DNA from: Pleionea mediterranea
GTDB taxonomy: Bacteria > Pseudomonadota > Gammaproteobacteria > Enterobacterales > Kangiellaceae
Assembly (NCBI RefSeq): GCF_003148745.1
Contig: NZ_QGGU01000003.1
Coordinates: 294,526-358,525, forward strand
DNA: 64,000 nt
Direction: 5' to 3'
Shown: piece by piece, positions 37,264 through 47,602 of the stretch
How positions within the stretch are numbered: position 1 is the stretch's first letter
Layout: every line of letters begins with the position of its first letter
Program-made: the position numbers and the translations under genes
Notes under the pieces: generated by a model
The model's database searches: none
Told to the model about the DNA's origin: nothing
The model's input: only the letters and a program-made list of their open reading frames with translations

Positions 37264-37383
37264 TATTCTAAATTAAACTCGGTTTTCTGCGACAAACGGT
37301 GGCTTCACAGGTTTTGAACCCTTAAAATACCGTCCCCTAGATTTTAAGTTTAATTCGAATTGACGAAAAAGAAAGCGATCATT

Positions 37384-40218
37384 ATGGATAAGGCATACTC
37401 CCCCAAAGACATTGAGCAACAGTGGTATCAAACTTGGGAAAGCAAAAACTATTTTGCCCCATCGGGTGAAGGCAATCCCTATTGCATACTTATTCCACCT
37501 CCCAATGTTACTGGCAGCCTGCATATGGGCCATGCCTTTCAGCACACCATTATGGATACACTGACTCGTTATCATCGTATGAAAGGCGATAATACTTTGT
37601 GGCAGGTTGGTTCGGATCACGCAGGAATTGCCACGCAAATGGTGGTGGAGCGAAACTTAAATGCCGATGGTATAACTCGTCAATCCTTGGGTCGTGACAA
37701 ATTTATCGATAAGGTCTGGGAATGGAAAGAACACTCAGGTGGTAACATTACCCAACAGATGCGTCGACTGGGCGATTCCTGTGACTGGACCCGTGAAGCC
37801 TTTACCATGGATGACACCTGTTCCAATGCCGTAAAAGAAGTGTTTGTTCAATTGTATCAGGACGGCACCATTTATCGTGGCAAACGACTGGTGAACTGGG
37901 ATCCCAAATTTCATACCGCCATCTCTGATCTGGAAGTTGAAAATAAAGAAGAACAAGGCAGCCTCTGGCATTTTCGTTACCCATTAGCCAATGGCGCAAC
38001 CACCGCTGACGGTAAAGATTATATTGTGGTTGCAACCACACGACCGGAAACCATTTTAGGCGACACCGCGGTGGCTGTTCATCCTGATGATGAACGTTAT
38101 CACTCATTGATTGGTAAAACGGTTTTATTACCGCTGGTTAATCGAGAAATTCCAATTGTTGCCGACGACTACGTCGATAAAGAATTTGGTACCGGCTGTG
38201 TCAAAATTACACCGGCGCACGATTTTAACGATTACGAAGTGGGCAAACGTCATAACGCACCTTTGATCAATATTTTAAATGCCGACGCTGCAATTCGCGA
38301 TCAAGCCGAAGCATTCGATTATAAAGGCCAGCCAATTACCGATATTGATTTAACCCTCCCGGAAGGTTACGCCGCACTGGATCGATTTGATGCCCGTAAA
38401 AAAATCATCGAAGACTTTGATGCATTAGATCTTCTCGACAGTATTAAAGACCATACCTTGCAAGTGCCCCGTGGTGATCGCAGTAACGCAGTTATCGAAC
38501 CTTACTTAACGGATCAATGGTATGTGGCAGTAGAATCACTGGCCAAGCCAGCCATAGAGGCCGTTGAAAGTGGTGAGATAAAATTTGTGCCAGAAAACTG
38601 GTCAAAAACCTATTACCAATGGATGTACAATTTGCAGGACTGGTGCATCAGTCGTCAGCTTTGGTGGGGCCATAGAATTCCCGCCTGGTATGATGATCAG
38701 GGTAATGTTTACGTTGGCCGAGACGAGCAAGAAGTCCGTCGTGACAATAATCTGGATGACACAGTTGTTTTGTCACAAGACGACGACGTTTTAGATACCT
38801 GGTTTTCTGCGGCACTTTGGCCATTTGCCACAATGGGCTGGCCAGAAAAAACCAAAGAACTGGACACCTTTGTGCCCTCTTCTGTTCTGGTAACCGGATT
38901 CGACATCATCTTTTTCTGGGTTGCCCGAATGATTATGATGACGAAGAAGTTCACCGGAAAAGTTCCCTTTAAAGAAGTTTATATCACAGGACTTATTCGC
39001 GATGAAAACGGGCAGAAAATGTCCAAGTCAAAAGGTAATGTGCTGGATCCCATTGATCTGATTGACGGTATCGATATCGAAGGCCTAGTAAATAAACGCA
39101 CCACCGGATTAATGAATCCAAAAGATGCCACCAAAATTGAGAAGCGCACTCGTAAAGAGTTTGGTGACGGTATTGAATCTTATGGCACCGACGCCCTACG
39201 ATTTACTTTTTGCGCACTGGCGTCCACCAGCCGCGACATTAATTTTGATTTAGCACGCGTTGAAGGCTATCGAAACTTCTGTAATAAAATATGGAACGCA
39301 GCACGGTATGTTCTGATGAATACAGAACAGCACGATTGCGGACAAAATGGTGGAGAACTTTCGTTAAGCCTTGCCGATCGTTGGATCTGGTCAAGACTGC
39401 AAGCCACCATAAAAGATTTTGATAATTATATCGAACAATATCGTTTCGATCAGGTTGCGCAATCCTTGTTTGGTTTTATTAAAAATGAATATTGTGACTG
39501 GTATCTTGAGTTATCAAAGCCGGTATTAAGCAGCGAGCAAAGCAGCGAAGCGCAAAAGCGAGGCACCCGCCATACTCTGGTAAACATTCTGGAACAGGTG
39601 CTTCGACTGGCGCATCCAATAATGCCCTATATCACAGAAGAAGTTTGGCAAAAACTGGCGCCACTGGCAGCGATTGAAGGCGACTCTATAATGCTTCAAG
39701 CGTTTCCTGAGTTTAATGCTGAACGTTTTGATCAGGCCGCAATGGATGATCTTGAGTGGGTTAAACAGGTAATTGTTGGTGTACGTAATATACGTGGTGA
39801 AATGAATATATCCCCCGCCAAAGCGGTGCCTTTAATCATGTATAATGGCTCAGAAACGGATAAACGACGATATGAAGACAATCAAAACTTTTTAATGTCG
39901 CTGGCCAAACTTGAATCCATCGACTGGAAAAATGCTGGTGACACACTCCCGGTTGCCGCAACCGCACTCGTCGGCAATATGGATTTATTAATTCCCATGG
40001 CAGGACTGATCGATGTTAATGCTGAAAAAGCACGACTGAACAAAGAAGTCGAAAAGCTGTCCAAAGAGCAACAGAGAATTTCTGGCAAACTGGACAATGC
40101 TAACTTCGTTGATAAAGCACCTGAAGCGGTGGTTGCCAAAGAGAAAGACAAGTTAGCCGATGTTGAGTCAGCTTTAAACAAACTTAAAGCTCAGGTGGCT
40201 CAGCTGGATAATATTTAA
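37384..40218 (+). CDS. valS: Valyl-tRNA synthetase
   Basis: 944 residues from the [23 protein letters not shown]; an upstream in-frame TTG is not favoured. Class I signatures are [15 protein letters not shown] (HIGH) and [14 protein letters not shown] (KMSKS), with the editing domain between ([39 protein letters not shown]). The C-terminal coiled-coil arm ([20 protein letters not shown]) is typical of ValS. Charges tRNA-Val. Downstream of holC with an unrelated minus-strand gene between. Confidence 0.98.
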   Translation: MDKAYSPKDIEQQWYQTWESKNYFAPSGEGNPYCILIPPPNVTGSLHMGHAFQHTIMDTLTRYHRMKGDNTLWQVGSDHAGIATQMVVERNLNADGITRQSLGRDKFIDKVWEWKEHSGGNITQQMRRLGDSCDWTREAFTMDDTCSNAVKEVFVQLYQDGTIYRGKRLVNWDPKFHTAISDLEVENKEEQGSLWHFRYPLANGATTADGKDYIVVATTRPETILGDTAVAVHPDDERYHSLIGKTVLLPLVNREIPIVADDYVDKEFGTGCVKITPAHDFNDYEVGKRHNAPLINILNADAAIRDQAEAFDYKGQPITDIDLTLPEGYAALDRFDARKKIIEDFDALDLLDSIKDHTLQVPRGDRSNAVIEPYLTDQWYVAVESLAKPAIEAVESGEIKFVPENWSKTYYQWMYNLQDWCISRQLWWGHRIPAWYDDQGNVYVGRDEQEVRRDNNLDDTVVLSQDDDVLDTWFSAALWPFATMGWPEKTKELDTFVPSSVLVTGFDIIFFWVARMIMMTKKFTGKVPFKEVYITGLIRDENGQKMSKSKGNVLDPIDLIDGIDIEGLVNKRTTGLMNPKDATKIEKRTRKEFGDGIESYGTDALRFTFCALASTSRDINFDLARVEGYRNFCNKIWNAARYVLMNTEQHDCGQNGGELSLSLADRWIWSRLQATIKDFDNYIEQYRFDQVAQSLFGFIKNEYCDWYLELSKPVLSSEQSSEAQKRGTRHTLVNILEQVLRLAHPIMPYITEEVWQKLAPLAAIEGDSIMLQAFPEFNAERFDQAAMDDLEWVKQVIVGVRNIRGEMNISPAKAVPLIMYNGSETDKRRYEDNQNFLMSLAKLESIDWKNAGDTLPVAATALVGNMDLLIPMAGLIDVNAEKARLNKEVEKLSKEQQRISGKLDNANFVDKAPEAVVAKEKDKLADVESALNKLKAQVAQLDNI

Positions 40219-40305
40219 CAGCTAAAACTAAACACTATTATTCAATGGTAGAGCATTGAAAGGATAATTAATGTTGATTAACAGAATAGTAAGCAGGAAG
40301 GCTTC

Positions 40306-40662
40306 GTGATTAAAAGTTTTGCTTTTTTAATGGCGCTGTACGGTTACAGCGCCTATTCAGGCTCGAATGAGAACCCACAAAAAAGTCGTATAATAGAACC
40401 CGGAAAAGTGGTTGAAGAATGCTTTAAATTAAAAAAGCATCAGTCAGTAACTTTTTCATTTAAGACCAGCGATCCTGTGCTGTTTAATTTGCATTATCAT
40501 TACAAACAGCAAACCATTTATCCAATTGCCGACCAACTAACACCCGAGTTTAAGCCAACAAAATTTTCTGCCCAATCCACTCAAACCTATTGTCTGATGT
40601 GGTCGAATAAACAGTCATCCGGAGTTTCCTTACTCTATCGATTTAAGACAGATGCAAGGTAA
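40306..40662 (+). CDS. Small exported protein of unknown function
   Basis: 118 residues from a GTG with AGGAAGG about five bases upstream. Signal peptide MIKSFAFLMALYGYSAYS, then a beta-rich domain with VVEECFKLKKHQSVTFSFKT, FNLHYHYKQQTIYPIADQ and QTYCLMWSNKQSSGVSLLYR; two Cys may pair. This looks like a small periplasmic beta-sandwich. No name. Thirteen bases separate it from the VanZ-like gene. Confidence 0.65.
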   Translation: MIKSFAFLMALYGYSAYSGSNENPQKSRIIEPGKVVEECFKLKKHQSVTFSFKTSDPVLFNLHYHYKQQTIYPIADQLTPEFKPTKFSAQSTQTYCLMWSNKQSSGVSLLYRFKTDAR

Positions 40663-40674
40663 TCGGTAACTATT

Positions 40675-41052
40675 ATGTCGCTATCGCAGATAAAACATTG
40701 GTTACCGAAAGCGGGCCATCCGTTCTGGAAAGTACTGGCCTTTAGTTCGGTTATTTTTTTACTGCTATTAACGCTCGGGCCATCGTTAGTCAAAGGCGGT
40801 TCAATAAAGCACCTGGACAAAGTATTTCATTTTATTGCATTTGCGGGTGTAACCTATGTATTACTGGCGGCCTACTCCAAGATCAAAACCCTTTACGTTA
40901 TTTTGACTTTGTCTTTATTAGGCGCAGCGATTGAAATTGCGCAATATTACATACCCGGGCGAAGTTTTAGTTTGCTCGACTTGGTGGCTGATGTATTAGG
41001 CGTAATCGCTGCTGTTTATCTGTTTCAAAAAATACACCCTGATACCGAATGA
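40675..41052 (+). CDS. VanZ-like membrane protein
   Basis: 125 residues with about four helices: FWKVLAFSSVIFLLLLTLGP, FHFIAFAGVTYVLLAAY, VILTLSLLGAAIEIAQYYIP, LVADVLGVIAAVYLF. The family hallmark LDKVFHFIAF and EIAQYYIPGRSFSLLDLVAD are clear. VanZ-like proteins are small membrane proteins of unclear role in proteobacteria; no glycopeptide resistance genes are nearby. Confidence 0.88.
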   Translation: MSLSQIKHWLPKAGHPFWKVLAFSSVIFLLLLTLGPSLVKGGSIKHLDKVFHFIAFAGVTYVLLAAYSKIKTLYVILTLSLLGAAIEIAQYYIPGRSFSLLDLVADVLGVIAAVYLFQKIHPDTE

Positions 41053-41133
41053 GCTTATGTTTGCATGCCTATGGTTTTAGGTTTTAACTGACTTGCACGT
41101 TTCTAATCATCAGAGGGATTGCATTGTATCGTT

Positions 41134-41159
41134 GAGAAGCCTAATCTTTCAGGCTTCTC
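41134..41159. terminator. Intrinsic terminator between the VanZ-like gene and the convergent lipoprotein gene
   Basis: Perfect 9-bp stem GAGAAGCCT / AGGCTTCTC with loop AATCTTTC, followed by TAAAATTTCTTT on the plus strand. Confidence 0.6.
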
Positions 41160-41247
41160 TAAAATTTCTTTAACAACGAATACAAAGACTGCTCTTTAAA
41201 TGCTTATTATCATTAACCGATGGTAGCTTTATTGACAATAATTTCCG

Positions 41248-41724
41248 TTAATGCGTGGCGTTTCCAGCAATATGATCAGCGCGGCAAACATTATTGGCAC
41301 AACTGAATTTAGGCTTAGGCGCAACCACACAAATACCCACTCGCCCTTCTGTTTCATTTATATTTTTCATTAGCTGATTATACTGTTTGGTTAAAGATTT
41401 CAGCTCTTTGCTGTTGGTTTGTGATTTTGAGTAAACACGATAGGTTTCAGGACCGCCGCATGGACGTGAACCGACCGCAAGCAATGCGCAGTCATCATTT
41501 GATGCACAGGCTTTATTTTCAATCAGTTGATTGATCGCTAAGTACAGTGACTCTGCTTTTTGCTCAGAATCCTCATTATCCGACATTGATGAACCATTGC
41601 TCGTATTTGATGACTGACGAGTATCGGTCGCAGTTGTATTTTGCGAGTAACAAGCCGACAGAATTAATAGGCAAACGGATACCAAAAATACCAGTCCAAA
41701 ATGATTACTGTTTAAATATTGCAT
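41248..41724 (-). CDS. Cysteine-rich lipoprotein of unknown function
   Basis: 158 residues. Signal ending LILSACYSQ (lipobox Cys25), a Ser/Thr/Asn linker, then a domain with six or more Cys: NKACASNDDCALLAVGSRPC, GGPETYRVYSKS, VGICVVAPKPKFSCANNVCR. The CxSDxDC...PCGGP pattern recurs in small secreted hypothetical proteins. Probable surface or periplasmic lipoprotein held by disulfides. It starts 14 bp after the gspE-like stop and may be cotranscribed. Confidence 0.72.
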   Translation of the reverse strand: MQYLNSNHFGLVFLVSVCLLILSACYSQNTTATDTRQSSNTSNGSSMSDNEDSEQKAESLYLAINQLIENKACASNDDCALLAVGSRPCGGPETYRVYSKSQTNSKELKSLTKQYNQLMKNINETEGRVGICVVAPKPKFSCANNVCRADHIAGNATH

Positions 41725-41738
41725 TGTTTTCTCCAGGT

Positions 41739-43499
41739 TTACATTTCCATTTCGGGCGAAGCCACGCGAAGCACTTCTTCAATTGTGGTAGCTCCTTGTG
41801 CCACTTTCATTGCACCGCTTATTCTCAGCAGCGACATACCATCTTTTAACGCCTGATCACGAATCGGCCCCACATCACATTTACTGTGAATTAATTTTTT
41901 CACCTTGCTATTAACCGACAGCATTTCATATATTCCCTGCCGCCCCAGATAACCGGTTTTGCGGCAATGTCGACATCCAACTGGTTGATAAATCTGCTTT
42001 GGTGCTTTCAACGGAAAAGGGGCCACCATATGTTGCCAGGCAGCTTCATCAACATCCACTTTAGACTTACAGCTTGGGCACAAAGTTCTAACCAGCCGCT
42101 GAGCCATCACTCCCAATAAAGACGCATTCACCAAGAAAGGTTCTACGCCCAAATCAATTAATCTGGTAATAGCAGACGATGCATCGTTGGTGTGCAGTGT
42201 GGATATCACCAGATGACCGGTAAGGGATGCCTGTACCGCCATATCTGCGGTTTCTTTATCCCGTATTTCACCAATCATAACAATATCCGGATCTTGTCGA
42301 AGCAACGCCCGGATCCCTCTTGCGAAATCTACACCAATATCATGATGCACCTGCATTTGATTTAGGTTGGGATCGACCATTTCGATAGGATCTTCAATGG
42401 TACAAATATTGACTTCGGGTTTTGCCAATAATTTTAACGTGGTGTAAAGGGTGGTTGTTTTACCGCTACCGGTTGGTCCCGTTACCAGAATGATGCCATT
42501 CGGCTGATGCACCATAGAGAGCCATTTTTTTTCTATGTTTTTATCCAGACCTAGTGCAGAAAAGTCACGATTTAACACACCGGGATCAAAAATACGCGCC
42601 ACCAGCTTTTCACCAAAAGCGGTGGGTAACGTGGATAAACGTAACTCAACTTCCTGACCATCGGGCGCTTTGGTTTTAATGCGCCCATCCAGAGGCTTAC
42701 GTCGCTCTGCTATGTCCATTCGTCCCATAATTTTAAAACGCGCCAATACTGCGTTTGTTATTGCGCCCGGAAACTCATAGACTTTATGCAACACGCCGTC
42801 GATACGAAAGCGTACATTACCTCTTTCTCGTCGCGGCTCAACATGAATATCACTGGCCCGTTGTGAATAAGCGTATTGCAATAACCAGTCAACAATTTGC
42901 ACAATGTGTTGATCATTAGCATCCACTTCTCCGGCTTTGCCAAGCTCAATTAACGCTTCCAGATTTCCCGAACCAATTTCCTGATAATGTTCGCTTTTTG
43001 CGCCTTTGATCGAATGCGACAGAACATAAAAATCTTTTTGGTATCTATCAATAGCAATGGGACTTGCAAACACTCGTTTTACTTCTTTGCGTAAAATATG
43101 CTCCAGACCACTGACCCAGCCTGTAACATATGGCTCAGAAGTGGCAACGGTCACACTGTTTGCATTAACCGAATACGCCAAAATTTTATGTCGCTGTGCA
43201 AACGCCTTCGACATAACGTCCGTGATGGCATCCACATCCAGCTTTAAAGGGTCCAGCTCAACACATTCCATACCACAACGTGTGGCGTACCATTCCGATA
43301 AATACTGGTCATCCAGTTCTACTTTTTCTTGTTGTGCATGCTTTAAATTAAGTGGCGCAATGCCCTGAATGGGGTGCTGGCTGGCGGGTAGACTGCGCAG
43401 TTTTACCCGAAGCGTGGCGAAGGTGTCCTTGTTGATCAGACCATCCTTCAGCATGGCTTCAATAAACTTGATGGGAATGGTTGGCGTGTCCTGGGTCAT
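41739..43499 (-). CDS. GspE/PilB-family secretion or pilus ATPase
   Basis: 586 residues. The C-terminal ATPase has Walker A GPTGSGKTTT, Asp box RASDIHVEPRRERGNVRFRI, Walker B DPDIVMIGEIRDKETAD and the His box LVISTLHTNDASSA. A zinc ribbon CPSCKSKV ... CRHCRKTGYLGRQGIYEML follows. The N-terminal 160 residues form a GspE-N-like module. No gspF/pilC or pseudopilin genes adjoin, so it stands alone; it might serve type IV pili or type II secretion encoded elsewhere. Downstream of tatD. Confidence 0.9.
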   Translation of the reverse strand: MTQDTPTIPIKFIEAMLKDGLINKDTFATLRVKLRSLPASQHPIQGIAPLNLKHAQQEKVELDDQYLSEWYATRCGMECVELDPLKLDVDAITDVMSKAFAQRHKILAYSVNANSVTVATSEPYVTGWVSGLEHILRKEVKRVFASPIAIDRYQKDFYVLSHSIKGAKSEHYQEIGSGNLEALIELGKAGEVDANDQHIVQIVDWLLQYAYSQRASDIHVEPRRERGNVRFRIDGVLHKVYEFPGAITNAVLARFKIMGRMDIAERRKPLDGRIKTKAPDGQEVELRLSTLPTAFGEKLVARIFDPGVLNRDFSALGLDKNIEKKWLSMVHQPNGIILVTGPTGSGKTTTLYTTLKLLAKPEVNICTIEDPIEMVDPNLNQMQVHHDIGVDFARGIRALLRQDPDIVMIGEIRDKETADMAVQASLTGHLVISTLHTNDASSAITRLIDLGVEPFLVNASLLGVMAQRLVRTLCPSCKSKVDVDEAAWQHMVAPFPLKAPKQIYQPVGCRHCRKTGYLGRQGIYEMLSVNSKVKKLIHSKCDVGPIRDQALKDGMSLLRISGAMKVAQGATTIEEVLRVASPEMEM

Positions 43500-43598
43500 A
43501 TATTGGCCTTTATTATCGTTATCAATATGATAGCCGTTATAGCGGAGGGTGCGTCAAGTTTCTATTAACCCTTTCACCAGATAAGTAAATAAAATGGG

Positions 43599-44399
43599 TT
43601 AGAGTCGAAAAACTTGTTTTGCATTCAAAGTGGTTTGACGCGCCAAAGTAGCCGAAGACTCCTGCCTTATGCTGCAAAGGGCTCTAAAGTTATCGAATAC
43701 ATGGGCCGGAGTGTTTCGACCAGATTTACAGGTTGCAGGCGGCATGTCGGGGGCATCTGTTTCCATTACGATTTGTTCCAATGGTAATTCAGCAACCATG
43801 GCTCTAATTTTTACTGCACGCTGAAAGGTAATTGCTCCGCCAACCCCTAACTTAAAGCCATGTTCCGCGTAACGTCTGGCCTGATTTAAATCACCATTGA
43901 ATGCATGAATAACCCCACCATTTTTGAAGTTAAGCATGCGCAATTGCTTCAATACATCTTCGTGAGCTTTTCTAACGTGCAAAATAACCGGCAAATTGGC
44001 ATCTTTCGCCATGTGTAGCTGATTATGAAAAAACTTTTCCTGAAGGCTTTGATCGGCACGGCCGTGCTGAAAATCCAGCCCAATTTCGCCAACAGCGACT
44101 AAAGGCCCCACCGACAACGCCAATTCCAAATCATGCAGATCGGATTCTTTGTGTGTATCCATAAACATGGGATGCAAACCAAGCGCGCTGTGAACCCCTT
44201 CCATTAATGCAGACAACTGCCGAATCAAACGCCAGCCGTCTCGCTTAACGCCCGGAATGATTAAATCGGTGAGTCCATGTTCCCTTGCCACCTGATAAAT
44301 TCGTTTCCGGTCACTATCAAACTCAGGAAAATCCAGATGGCAATGGGTATCTATCAGCTCTAATTTATTCTTTTGTTGTTTAGTGCTCACGGGTTTCAA
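43599..44399 (-). CDS. tatD: TatD-family metal-dependent hydrolase
   Basis: 266 residues. [15 protein letters not shown] (metal ligands His), [39 protein letters not shown] and [14 protein letters not shown] near the end match TatD 3'-5' DNase-type amidohydrolases. It begins at a TTG inside the last 20 bp of prfC, with GGAG five bases upstream; a GTG three codons later is the alternative. Orthologues include YcfH, YjjV; exact subtype is uncertain. Confidence 0.88.
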   Translation of the reverse strand: MKPVSTKQQKNKLELIDTHCHLDFPEFDSDRKRIYQVAREHGLTDLIIPGVKRDGWRLIRQLSALMEGVHSALGLHPMFMDTHKESDLHDLELALSVGPLVAVGEIGLDFQHGRADQSLQEKFFHNQLHMAKDANLPVILHVRKAHEDVLKQLRMLNFKNGGVIHAFNGDLNQARRYAEHGFKLGVGGAITFQRAVKIRAMVAELPLEQIVMETDAPDMPPATCKSGRNTPAHVFDNFRALCSIRQESSATLARQTTLNAKQVFRL

Positions 44400-45960
44400 A
44401 AAACTCCACTTCAGGAAACCTTTCTTTGGTTAAATTTAAATTAACCATGGTTGGTGCCAAATAAGTCAAATTATTGCCACCATCCAGTGCAAGATTATCT
44501 CCAGCCTTTACTTTAAGCTTCTCTAGCATTTTGTCATCTTTACAGCTCACCCAACGGGCGGTTGCAACGGCGACATTTTCATAGATACACTCAACCTTGT
44601 ACTCCGCCTTCAAGCGATGAGCAACTACATCAAACTGTAGCACACCAACAGCGCCTAAGATTAAATCATTACTGTTAAACGGACGAAATACCTGTGTTGC
44701 TCCCTCTTCGGAAAGCTGAATCAACCCCTTTTGCAAGGCTTTGTTTTTCAAAGGATCTTTTAATCGAACCCGACGAAACAGTTCCGGCGCAAAATTGGGT
44801 ATACCGGTAAACTTTAGCACTTCTCCCTGACTAAAGGTATCGCCAATTTGTAAGTTACCGTGATTATGCAACCCGATAATATCACCGGCATAGGCTTCTT
44901 CCAGTTGCCCTCTGTCTCCGGCCAAAAAGTTAACGGCATTGGAAATTTGTTGATCACGTTTTAGCCGAACGTGATGCATCTTCATGCCTTTCTCGTACTT
45001 ACCAGAACATATGCGCATAAAAGCAATGCGATCACGATGCTGCGGGTCCATATTGGCCTGTATTTTAAACACAAAACCGGTAAATTTTTCTTCGGTGGCT
45101 TCCACTTCCCGGGTTTTGGTGGCCCTAGGCAAAGGAGCCGGTGCCCACTCAACAAATTTATCTAGCATCTGTGACACACCAAAATTACCCAGCGCTGTGC
45201 CGAAAAACACCGGTGTTAATTGCCCCGATAAAAACGCATCCAGTTCAAATTCGTGGCTGGCTCCTAATACCAGCTCCAGCTCATCGCGCAGATCATCCAG
45301 TAGACCACCCAGTACTTTTTCTGCTTCTGGATTATCAAGACCATCAATGACTCGTTCTTCCTGAATGGTATGTCCCTGGCCTGTTTGATACAGATATATT
45401 TTATCGTCTAATAAATGGTAAACGCCTTTAAACTCTTTCCCCATGCCAATTGGCCAGGTAACTGGTGCACAATTTATTTTTAACACCTCTTCTACTTCAT
45501 CCAGCAATTCAATAGGATCCCGAATATCGCGATCAAGCTTATTCATAAAGGTGACGATTGGCGTGTCTCTCAGTCGACAAACTTCCATTAACTTAATGGT
45601 ACGATCCTCAACCCCTTTACTGGAGTCAATCACCATCAAAGCGGAGTCAACCGCGGTCAGAGTGCGATAGGTATCCTCGGAGAAATCTTCATGTCCTGGT
45701 GTATCCAACAGGTTAACGATGCGATCATTGTAAGGAAACTGCATCACTGAGGTGGTCACCGATATTCCACGCTGTTTTTCCAGCTCCATCCAGTCTGACG
45801 TTGCGTGTTTGGAGGCTTTACGACCTTTAACCGTACCCGCTTCCTGAATTAACTTTCCATGCAATAGTAGTTTTTCGGTAATGGTGGTTTTACCGGCATC
45901 AGGGTGAGAGATAATTGCAAAGGTACGACGCTTGGCAATGGCGTTAGCCTGTGTAGACAT
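44380..45960 (-). CDS. prfC: Peptide chain release factor 3
   Basis: 526 residues. GTPase motifs [32 protein letters not shown] and [13 protein letters not shown], then the RF3-typical [20 protein letters not shown]. It recycles RF1 and RF2 from the ribosome. Fits the known rimI-prfC neighbourhood and its 3' end overlaps tatD by 20 bp. Confidence 0.97.
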   Translation of the reverse strand: MSTQANAIAKRRTFAIISHPDAGKTTITEKLLLHGKLIQEAGTVKGRKASKHATSDWMELEKQRGISVTTSVMQFPYNDRIVNLLDTPGHEDFSEDTYRTLTAVDSALMVIDSSKGVEDRTIKLMEVCRLRDTPIVTFMNKLDRDIRDPIELLDEVEEVLKINCAPVTWPIGMGKEFKGVYHLLDDKIYLYQTGQGHTIQEERVIDGLDNPEAEKVLGGLLDDLRDELELVLGASHEFELDAFLSGQLTPVFFGTALGNFGVSQMLDKFVEWAPAPLPRATKTREVEATEEKFTGFVFKIQANMDPQHRDRIAFMRICSGKYEKGMKMHHVRLKRDQQISNAVNFLAGDRGQLEEAYAGDIIGLHNHGNLQIGDTFSQGEVLKFTGIPNFAPELFRRVRLKDPLKNKALQKGLIQLSEEGATQVFRPFNSNDLILGAVGVLQFDVVAHRLKAEYKVECIYENVAVATARWVSCKDDKMLEKLKVKAGDNLALDGGNNLTYLAPTMVNLNLTKERFPEVEFFETREH

Positions 45961-46057
45961 AAATTTCCTAAAAATCGACTGATGATGAATGTAAACCGGA
46001 CATTATACAACGCAGTGGCTTCCTTCACAGCCTAATTAACCATCTGCCCGATAAAAT

Positions 46058-46516
46058 TTAATGTGGTGTAAGCTGCCTGAGCATCAAGATGCCATCTTCC
46101 CGCTGATTATTCGGCAAGCGATAATAATCCTTACGCCTCGATACGATTTTAAACCCATTGTTCTGGTACAGTTTCAAGGCTCGGCTATTTGACACCCTCA
46201 CCTCGAGAAATAACTGAGTGAGCTCATGGTTTTCACAGTACTCAAGCCAGTGTTGCAACATGGATTGCCCTAGCCCCTGTCCCTGATGGTGCGGGTTCAG
46301 GCAGATATTGAGTAAATGGCATTCATCGGCCACTGATTGAAAAATGATATGCCCAACAATCCGGCGATGGTGCAAAACCACCCAGAAGACATAGTTAGAC
46401 TGCAAGCTGTCAATGATCGACTGTTGACTCCAGGGAACCACATAAGCGGCGGTTTCATTCGCCAATACCTGAGCAATATCGGAACGGGTTGCCGGGCGAT
46501 AAGACAATGGTGTCAT
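46058..46516 (-). CDS. rimI: Ribosomal protein S18 alanine N-acetyltransferase
   Basis: 152 residues, GNAT fold: ICLNPHHQGQGLGQSMLQHW (acetyl-CoA loop), FLEVRVSNSRALKLYQNNGF, and KDYYRLPNNQREDGILMLR at the C-terminus. RimI acetylates S18 and probably other proteins. It starts 27 bp after the HolD-like gene. Confidence 0.92.
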   Translation of the reverse strand: MTPLSYRPATRSDIAQVLANETAAYVVPWSQQSIIDSLQSNYVFWVVLHHRRIVGHIIFQSVADECHLLNICLNPHHQGQGLGQSMLQHWLEYCENHELTQLFLEVRVSNSRALKLYQNNGFKIVSRRKDYYRLPNNQREDGILMLRQLTPH

Positions 46517-46543
46517 AGGGTAAGTCGTATCAGAATATGCAGA

Positions 46544-47446
46544 TTAATCGTCTGACAAAAACGGCGTTAAGCTTAATAAGTCCGACATCACCTGACGCTT
46601 TAATATTGGCGAAGAATGTATTTCGTATGGATGATAGGTGACAACGAAAGGAATGCCGTCATCTGTTTGCCAGGTTTTAACCTGCCACTGCCCCATGGAT
46701 TGTTCATAACCCATTAAATGATTTGCAGTGGCCGCGCCCATCACCAATAAAGCCTTTGGTTTATGGTCTGCAAACACTTCACTGGCTGCTTTTGCCTGCT
46801 CACTGAGAGAGGTGGAGGCTAACTGGGCAAGATTACATTGTTGCAATATTTGTGTAGCCACCTCATGGTGCATAAAAAAGTTGAGAGCTTTCAGCATGTT
46901 TTGCACAATCTTTGAGGGATTGCCTCGGAGTAAGTAGGACTCTGAAGGTTGTCCGGGTTCATGCCGACATAAAACCGTTAGCGCGTCATTTTTCCATTGC
47001 TTACCTCGCCCGAGTACCATAAATCGTTGACCTTGTTGCCCGGAAAGATTTGCTGATTTTGATGATGAGTCTGGCTCTGCTACTGAAAATTTTGCAGCAG
47101 TCTCTGCAACCTGACTTTCTTGCTGATGATTGGTTTCAATAGGAGGAGCCTTTGTATCCGGAGTTGCCATGCGGGAGTCAGATTGATTTACGGCAATGGA
47201 TTGAGCGACAACCGCAGGTTGAGTTTTATTTAAGTCCTGCTGCTCTGTAATCACTTGAGCCTGACTGCCCTGTAACTGATGGTCCTCTAACTGCCGGCTT
47301 TGATTCAGGATGTTCTGATTCTGAGTGTTCTCACTTTGGCTGTTCTGACTCTCATTATCTAAGCTCTGGCTGTCGTTCTCAGATTGTTGACGAAGCTCCC
47401 ACTGAGTGATCCCCATGGCTTCCAGGTAGGCAAATGAGTGCGTCAT
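46544..47446 (-). CDS. HolD-like (DNA polymerase III psi) protein with uracil-DNA-glycosylase-like C-terminus
   Basis: 300 residues from the ATG giving MTHSFAYLEAMGITQWELR; an ATG nine codons upstream exists but this one matches the length before GITQW in E. coli psi (WQLQQLGITQWSLR). That conserved N-terminal helix is the chi-binding part of HolD. A Gln/Asn/Ser-rich linker of about 130 residues follows, then a C-terminal domain resembling UDG family 4 (KPKALLVMGAATANHLMG, PFVVTYHPYEIHSSPILKRQ, VMSDLLSL). The gene precedes rimI and prfC as holD does in E. coli. I infer a psi-type clamp-loader subunit; whether the C-terminus binds uracil DNA is unknown. Confidence 0.7.
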   Translation of the reverse strand: MTHSFAYLEAMGITQWELRQQSENDSQSLDNESQNSQSENTQNQNILNQSRQLEDHQLQGSQAQVITEQQDLNKTQPAVVAQSIAVNQSDSRMATPDTKAPPIETNHQQESQVAETAAKFSVAEPDSSSKSANLSGQQGQRFMVLGRGKQWKNDALTVLCRHEPGQPSESYLLRGNPSKIVQNMLKALNFFMHHEVATQILQQCNLAQLASTSLSEQAKAASEVFADHKPKALLVMGAATANHLMGYEQSMGQWQVKTWQTDDGIPFVVTYHPYEIHSSPILKRQVMSDLLSLTPFLSDD

Positions 47447-47531
47447 AAAAGGTTCAATTACCCCGTCAGGCATTAGATAGCATTGTTTCAGTCAATGACC
47501 GCATAATACCCTGAAATGATAGCGAACAAAA

Positions 47532-47568
47532 TGCCTGCTTTACCTCCTTTCATTAGCTTTAGCAGGCA
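47532..47568 (-). terminator. Possible leuA terminator
   Basis: TGCCTGCT / AGCAGGCA, 8-bp stem with a 21-base loop, followed on the minus strand by TTTTG. Loop is long and the U-tract short. Confidence 0.4.
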
Positions 47569-47602
47569 AAAAAATAATTAACCGGTATTCCCCACTTAAC
47601 AG

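Noticed and set aside
40675..41052. Glycopeptide resistance from the VanZ-like gene
   Set aside because: No vanHAX genes; VanZ-like proteins are widespread without this role.
47475..47602. LeuA regulatory domain continuing after a frameshift
   Set aside because: None of the frames in this stretch resembles it and the stretch is too short; it holds a hairpin instead.
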